Assembly (NCBI GenBank): GCA_009792885.1 | Contig: WMCF01000170.1 | Coordinates: 205,723 to 269,722 of the forward strand | Direction: 5' to 3' | Source of the DNA: Eremophila alpestris peregrina | Taxonomy: Eukaryota; Chordata; Aves; Passeriformes; Alaudidae | DNA length: 64,000 bases | Part shown: positions 58,078 to 64,000 of the stretch, piece after piece | How the letters are laid out: the number at the start of each line of letters is the position of its first letter | Numbering within the stretch: the first letter of the stretch is position 1 | Notes under the pieces: model-generated | Seen by the model: only the letters and a program-made list of their open reading frames with translations | What the model was told of the DNA's origin: nothing | Databases searched by the model: none | Program-made: the position numbers and the translations under genes

Positions 58078-58860
58078 GATGGGGACGGGGACGGGGACAG
58101 GGACGGGGATCGGGATGGGGACGGGCTGGGGCACAGAGATAGGCAGCACAGATGGGGACACGGCAAGGTAGCGGGGACACGGACGGGGGGCGGGGAAGGG
58201 ACAGAAGGCGGGGACAGGGACCGGAAGCGGGGGTAGGAGCGAGAGGCGGGGATGGAAACGGGAGGCGAGGATAGGGACAGGCAGCGGGGACGAGCGTGGG
58301 AACAGGAGCGTGGCGACGGGGAGAAGCAGTGGGGATGGAGACAGGGAATGAGAGACAGAGGCAGGGAGGGGAGGGGAGAACAGGGCAGGGGGGACAGAAA
58401 TGGATCGGGGACATGGGTAGGCCACGGGGACAGGATGGAGGACAGGCATGCAGGGGCAGAGGATGGGGGACAGGGGACAGACACGGTGAATGGGGACACG
58501 GAGGACAGGGGAGAGGGAACAGCAAGGCACAGGATGGTGGTTTGGGGTTGGAGAGTGGGAAGCAGGGTCTGGAGACGTGGGACAATGGCCCAGAAGTGGG
58601 TACCGGGGATGGGGCCTGCGATGAGGGATTGGAGACAGGGGATAGGAGACTGGGGACACCGAGCTGGTGCCCAGGGACAGGGATTAGAGATAGGGGACAG
58701 GGGATAAGGCACGGGGAGGAGGCCATGGGCCTGGCGGGGGCTGATAGGGCCAGGGTGCAGGAGGGGCACAGGAAGGAGAAACAAGGCCCCTCTCACCACA
58801 GGGTGTGGAACATGGGGCACTCGGGTGGGGGACAGGGTGAGGGGGAGACAGTGCAGTGGT
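58078..58860 (+). repeat. G-rich GGGGACA-type degenerate array upstream of LIPT2
   Basis: Variants of GGGGACAGGGAC and GGGGATGGGGAC repeat for nearly 800 bases, beginning about 50 bases upstream of the LIPT2 start codon. The plus strand is G-rich with many closely spaced GGG and GGGG runs. It keeps long false frames open on the minus strand (Pro, Ser, Leu-rich). Confidence 0.8.
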
Positions 58861-58982
58861 GACGGGGGTGGGGGGGAACAGTTAGGGGGGTGAGGGCAGG
58901 CAATGTGCACATGACATCCAGTGCGACTGGGCAATCACTGGCCTGCTCAAAGCAGGCTAAAATTAGGAGTCTGGGGTAAAAT

Positions 58983-59125
58983 TAGGAGAATTATGGATGC
59001 TCCAACCCTGAAAGTGTTCCAGGCCAGGTTGAATAAGGCCTTGAGCAACCTGGTCTACTGGAAGGTGTCCCTGCCCATGGCAGAGGAGTGGAACTGGGTG
59101 AGCTTTAAGTTCCCTGCCAACCCCT
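58983..59125 (+). mobile_element. CR1 LINE 3-prime end fragment
   Basis: TGTTCCAGGCCAGGTTGAAT, GAGCAACCTGGTCTACTGGA and GGTGTCCCTGCCCATGGCAG are the plus-strand CR1 terminus. Confidence 0.9.
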
Positions 59126-61600
59126 TAACTTTGTATAATTCTGTGCTGGCAACTCAAGGTTGTGAACTGTAAATAAAGTTCTTGTATTGCCGAGGTGCTG
59201 GTGAGAGCTGCAGTTCATCACCCTGGGACTGTGAAAGAGAAAACATTCCCACCTCAGCTTTTTATTCAAATGTAGAAAATTGATAAATCTGGTCATATCG
59301 CTAATGAGTCAACCGTTAAAAGCTGAGCAAACTGTCCCCAGGCTGCAGCCCTTCCACCTTATTGACCAGTTAAGCGTGTGAAAGTATGTCCTGGTTTTAT
59401 AGAGCAATCACCGTGTTACTGGACTCCTGCTTTTATCAGAAACACACCTCCCTGCTAATTTGCCCTTTGTCACCACAGGTAATTCGTCAAGGTCAGCTTC
59501 TGGGTTATCGGCAAGAAGGAAGGTGCTTTCCTCTGTTAGGCCTTTTGCTCAATGGAAAGGAGAAAAAAGGGGAAAAAAAACCTCCATAAACCCCACCAGG
59601 AACTGAGCAGCACCCAGCCCGAGGATCCCAGCTGGGGTAGGATCATGGCCTAAAAACCAGCTCCAGGAGAGCTGCTCCAGGTCTCTGCCTTGGCAGCAGA
59701 GACTCATATTTTGCACCAACAGCGTGTGTACAGCGAGTTACTTCCCTTTTTTTATGACTGAGCCCCCACTTCTTGCCGGGAGATGAAAGCCAAGGGCACT
59801 TCCTTTGAGGCTGGCAGCGGCTCTGCCTGCGCAGGACGAGACGAGCTGTGTGTCACAGGGCTGGGACCCTCGCAAACAACACGACAGAGCACTCTGGTGG
59901 CGTCACTGCCCCATTCACTGGCCACATCCTGCTTTTGAACCAGGCCGGAAATTTGTGTGGCAGGGAGCCATGAATGGCTTCGTTTTATCCTTCTGTCAGG
60001 GCTGGGGTGTTTCTAAAGCAGGGTGGGGTTTTTTGTGTCCATGATACAGTCATTGGCTGTCCTGTTGTACCTTCTCCTCTGGGCATCCCTGCAATCCTCA
60101 CCAATCTGCTGGAGTGCAGAGCCTGATTTGTTCTGTCAGGAGAGCCTCTCTTGGGGAACTGTAGGGCAAATGCAAGTCAGGGCTTAATAGCAGGAAGAGG
60201 AGGGGAGGACAGAGGTAGTGGCTGTGAAACAGGTGCCTGGCAAGAGGGACTGTCACAGCTCACAGAGAGCTACAGAGAGAGGCAAAGGGCAACGTCTTGG
60301 CTCCATTGAAGGCCGAGACAAAATTCCTGTTGATTTTGGCAAGGCTGGCATGTCACAGAGAGGTGATAGAGCTGTGCTGGCATCAGGGGCAGAGTCAGAG
60401 TGGAGTGTCTGGCTCGGGCTGCCTCTGGCACCCCCGAGCACAGCAGCCCCCTCCCCACACTGCCAACAGCCTTTCAGCAAAATCCTTCTTATTTTTTCCC
60501 AAGGAAATTGTACTCGAGGGCCATTTGCTTGTACCAATGACATGAATTATTTGGAAGGTGCAGGAGTTCAGTGTGTGGCCAGGAGCCACAAAGGCTCAGG
60601 AGAAGCAGTCTGTCCTGAAGGAGCATCCCTCACTGAGCTTCTGGAACCACAGCTGCCTGCCTCCCTTCTCCCACAGGACTGGGAGGAGTGCAGAGATCAC
60701 CCCCTCTGTGCCCCTCACCCTGGTGGGGTTTGATCCTGACTGCTGATCCCTGCTGATGTCCAGCTGAGTCTTCAAGGCCTCGGCTGATGGAGAGGCCTCC
60801 TGGCTCAGTGCAAAAGGAGGTGGGGCTGGGAAGCCTTGTGGTTTTATGTTGACTTGATCCAATGACACCAGCTTCCCTTGTGATACCTTGGAAGCATCAA
60901 CCAACCTCCCTACACAGAACACCAGCATCACTCAAATCCTAAAAGCACCAGCTACCTTATTAGGAAGGACAAACATTTTATTCCAGAATGCACCTTTCCC
61001 CAGAAGCGTTGGGAGGGAATGGCTGGGGCTGAGATCCCCAGTTCATGTGGGCAGGATCTCGGAGGATGTGTTCCACAGGCAGAACTGCTCTGCCCCCACA
61101 CCAGTCTGTCCATTGACTCAAAGAAGCACATTCCCAAGGCTGTGCCAAAGGGGAAGAAAAACAAGGAAGCACACATGTGGGGCTGTGCCATGGGCTGTGC
61201 CCCAGGGGTGCATTAAGGAAGTACTTAAGGAAGCTCCTTGCTGGCCTGGGCAGATGGGTCAGAACTGGTGTTTCTGTGCTGATTGCACTTCTCTGGGCAG
61301 TCATCAGGCTCCACACTCCTCTGAGCTTCCCGTGCCACCAGGAGCTGAAGTTTCCACTTGCTCAGATGTGTTGTTTGTCCTTCATCAACACTGCTGAAGA
61401 TGCTTTCACCTCCAGTTTGTCCCCTGCCAGACCCCTGCCAGGGGTCACCCTGCCATCTGGACAACCAGCACAACTCCAGACCAGCCAACAGCACTGCTGC
61501 TGAGTTAAACACCATCACAGCACTGCCTTTAAGAAAGATGCCCTAGAAGAGCTCAGTCAGGGGAGGGGTGGAAGTTCTTGGGGAACACCAGAGAAATGTC
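59126..61600. other. Intergenic sequence, no gene recognised
   Basis: Unique mixed sequence with short frames only. The POLD3 gene expected beyond LIPT2 in vertebrate synteny is not recognisable here and probably lies outside the window. Confidence 0.45.
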
Positions 61601-61604
61601 CAAG

Positions 61605-61825
61605 TATGACACTACCTGCAGAGCTGCCCCAGCCCTGGGGCCAGCAGCACAACGACCTGGAGCTGCTGGAGAGAGCCCAGAGGAGGCCCCAGAGCTACTC
61701 CAGGGCTGGAGCCCCTCTGCTCTGGGGTCAGCCTGGGAGAGCTGGGAATGTTGCCCTGGAGAGGAGAAGGCTCCAGGGAGAGCTCAGAGGCCTTCAGGGC
61801 CTAAAGGGGCTCCAAGAGACCCAAA
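61605..61825 (+). mobile_element. CR1 LINE internal/3-prime fragment
   Basis: GGAGAGAGCCCAGAGGAGGC, CCCCTCTGCTCTGGGGTCAG and CTGGAGAGGAGAAGGCTCCA are plus-strand CR1 blocks. Confidence 0.85.
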
Positions 61826-62134
61826 TGCCTTGGTACAAATCACATGTAGAGTCCAGCCTCAAATTGTGCTGGGATTGCAAATCTCCAGGGCACTTCCACA
61901 GAGCCTGAAGAGGTGAAGGCAGAGGTTGCTCAAGGGTTGTTCTGTAGCTCTGACACTGAGGAGCCAGCCCTGCTTGTCAGTGTGTCCTTCAGAAACCTGG
62001 CTCTTTTGAAGTAACTGTGCCTTGTTGACTTTGCCTTTCACACCTCAGAGGAGCTGGCGCTGAAACTTCAGAGCTGGCACAACAGAAAAGAAAGAGAATG
62101 AAGCAAGCCCACGTTAAGAGATCTCAAAATATTT

Positions 62135-62252
62135 CACCAAGGAGATCAGGAGCAACCTGGTCTAGTGGAAGGTGTCCCTGCCCATGGCAGGGGAGTGGAA
62201 CAGGATGGTCTTTAAGGCCCCTTCCAACCCAAACCCTTCTATGATTGTAAGA
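62135..62252 (+). mobile_element. CR1 LINE 3-prime end fragment
   Basis: AACCTGGTCTAGTGGAAGGT, CCATGGCAGGGGAGTGGAAC and CCTTCCAACCCAAACCCTTC end with TATGATTGTA, the CR1 terminus in plus orientation. Confidence 0.92.
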
Positions 62253-63184
62253 ACTCCTCCTCATGTCCAGTCTGAACCTCTCTTGTATATACCCACATGG
62301 CTCCCTCAGGGTATAAAGCAGGTGTGAGACCAGATCCAGACCCCATGGCATTTTAATACAGAGGTGAGAAATCCTCAGCTAGAGAATTCCGACTTATTAC
62401 ACTCATTCCTACCCTCAAGCCACCCTGCAGTACCAACACATGCTGTGCCCTGAGGGTGGAAAGTGTAATTTTACAGTTACCAGGCACCTTAGCCCAGGTC
62501 AGGAAATCATCCAGAAGGCTCAAAGCAGGAAATGGAAGGAAGAAAAAACAAAAGATGAAAAGAGCTTAAAACAACAAAAAGGTGAGTAATGTATTTAAGA
62601 CCTGCACACTCCTTCTGTAAACCAGACAGAAATGTCACAGCACAAGAATAACTACAGTGAAATGAAGAAAAAGAGACAACAAGAGTGTGAAAGAAGGCGC
62701 CTGGAACACAGGACGATGTGGACCATTTTGTTACCAGCAAAACAAACCCGATGCCAGCTGAGAAATGAATGCCATTGTGAGCCCTAGAGAAACACTCCAG
62801 CACAGGGCCACTGTGAGTTTATTTTAACACTTGTTAAACGTGCCCAATTTCCTTCCCTGACCTTTGCCAGATAAAAAACTGTTTTGTTCAAGTGAGGATC
62901 TGCATCTGCTTGGAGTTCTCATGGAGTGAGTGACTTTGCCCAGGGCAAGGGACACTCCTGATGAACATGGCTACCCTGAGGTGGCATCACTTCTGCCCTC
63001 CCCAGCCAGAGGTTCTTCCTTGGGGCTCTGTGCCTGTTGGAACAAGAGCACAGTTGCTCCTGGGGTCATGCAATCCTGCTCAACCAAACCCCCAATATTT
63101 GCTGATAATCTGATATTTTTCAGCTCACTCATCTCCTCCTGGCACCTCTCTGAAGAGGTGCTGGTGCAGACTGAACAGAGGGCA
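62253..63184. other. Intergenic sequence, no gene recognised
   Basis: Unique AT-richer sequence between CR1 fragments, with no supported exon. Confidence 0.45.
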
Positions 63185-63425
63185 TGAAGGGGAGTGGGAC
63201 CATCTCCTAAGGAACTAGTGACAGGACAAGAGGAAATGGCCTCAAGTTTAGGTTGTATATTAGGGACAATTCTTTCAGGAAAGGGCTGTCCAGGTGAGTG
63301 CCCCTCCCTGGAGGGGTTTAAAGCCATATGGATGTGGCACTTGGGGACATGGGTTAGTGGTGGCCTTGGCAGTGCTGGATGATCTTGGAGGGCTTTCCCA
63401 CCCCTGTGATTCTGGGACTCCTCTC
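63185..63425 (+). mobile_element. CR1 LINE 3-prime end fragment
   Basis: GACAGGACAAGAGGAAATGG, CTGGAGGGGTTTAAAGCCAT, GCAGTGCTGGATGATCTTGG and a final CCCCTGTGATTCTGGG are the plus-strand CR1 terminus. Confidence 0.9.
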
Positions 63426-63870
63426 CCCACTGCACCGATGCTTCCCGCTGGCACAAGCCCGGGCACTGTCACCTAGGGCAAGGAGGAGCCCTGGGGCCGT
63501 GCCCCGCACCAGCCGAGCGGCGACAGAGGTGACAGACAGAGCTCCCTGGCCATTGCAGCGCCTGCCGGGCAAGCGTGGTGTCCAGCTGGCACCTGCCGAC
63601 TCGGACGGGGAACTGCAGGAGGAGGGAGGATGCTCTGGGACTCGCGCTGCCCACGCCGGACACGGGCAGAGGCGTTCGCAGACACTCGAGCGGTGGCTGC
63701 TGTCGGGCCGCTGCCGAGCTCTGTGCGAAGCTGACCCCTCTCACGACTGCACCAGGTCTGCTTTGGAATTGCTGCTTCTGGCTGTTACAGGCTGGTGTTT
63801 TCCCCAAATATACAACGATTTTTTTTCTTTTTAATTTTAATGTTTACTTTAGTTTATTTCAATCGAGTCC
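63426..63870. other. CpG-containing intergenic segment
   Basis: GC-rich stretch at about 63430-63730 with moderate CpG density. The plus-strand frame at 63379-63834 shows no family likeness. It could be promoter sequence, but no exon supports this. Confidence 0.4.
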
Positions 63871-63885
63871 GCCCGGTGATGGGAG

Positions 63886-64000
63886 GGAGGGAGGGGGGGA
63901 GGAAGGAAAGGAAAGGAAAGGAAAGGAAAGGAAAGGAAAGGAAAGGAAAGGAAAGGAAAGGAAAGGAAAGGAAAGGAAAGGAAAGGAAAGGAAAGGAAAG
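63886..64000 (+). repeat. (GGAAA)n pentanucleotide microsatellite reaching the window edge
   Basis: A GGGAGGGAGGG-rich lead passes into about 19 uninterrupted GGAAA units from about 63907 to the last base. Its true length is cut by the window. Confidence 0.95.

Noticed and set aside
58026..58934. Upstream extension of the LIPT2 frame to 58934
   Set aside because: The extension is Pro/Ser/Leu low-complexity encoded by the G-rich array. The family N-terminus starts at the ATG at 58025.

Overview
The window is vertebrate nuclear DNA, almost certainly from a songbird (passerine) or close relative. It holds intron-rich genes with GT-AG junctions, many CR1 LINE 3-prime ends on both strands, retroviral solo LTRs, a tRNA-Ile-headed SINE-like piece, CpG islands, GC-rich minisatellites and one 50-base assembly gap. 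No bacterial or phage signal is present.

Four genes can be supported. (1) At 191-3322, plus strand, are the last four coding exons of a gene that enters from the left; I do not recognise the protein. (2) PGM2L1, minus strand, start codon at 46020 and stop at 23251. All 14 coding exons were placed; the phases close exactly and give 622 residues, the length of the human protein. (3) KCNE3, minus strand, one coding exon at 54008-54301. (4) LIPT2, minus strand, two exons between 58025 and 56730. The order PGM2L1-KCNE3-LIPT2 on one strand matches human 11q13.4. In human, P4HA3 lies beyond the PGM2L1 3-prime end; here the unidentified plus-strand gene is the next coding unit.

Region by region: 1-3.65 kb, end of the unidentified gene; 3.79-4.48 kb, a degenerate AGCCGAAC-type repeat; 4.67-6.33 kb, two copies of one LTR family head to head around an AT-rich spacer; 7.1-9.1 kb and 12.47-12.78 kb, CpG islands without a recognised gene, the first broken by a purine-rich tandem array; 14.1-18.95 kb, a cluster of LTR-like elements; 19.9-46.3 kb, PGM2L1 with a long 3-prime UTR and a CpG-island promoter carrying two ZNF143-type sites; 46.4-53.8 kb, intergenic with CR1 and one unusually long open frame; 54.0-58.9 kb, KCNE3 and LIPT2 with a G-rich array upstream of LIPT2; 58.9-64 kb, intergenic with CR1 fragments, ending in a GGAAA microsatellite that runs off the window.

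The genes do unrelated work: PGM2L1 makes glucose-1,6-bisphosphate, KCNE3 is an accessory subunit of voltage-gated potassium channels, and LIPT2 starts mitochondrial lipoate synthesis. Their linkage is conserved synteny, not an operon. Repeat family names rest on remembered family features, not on a database search.
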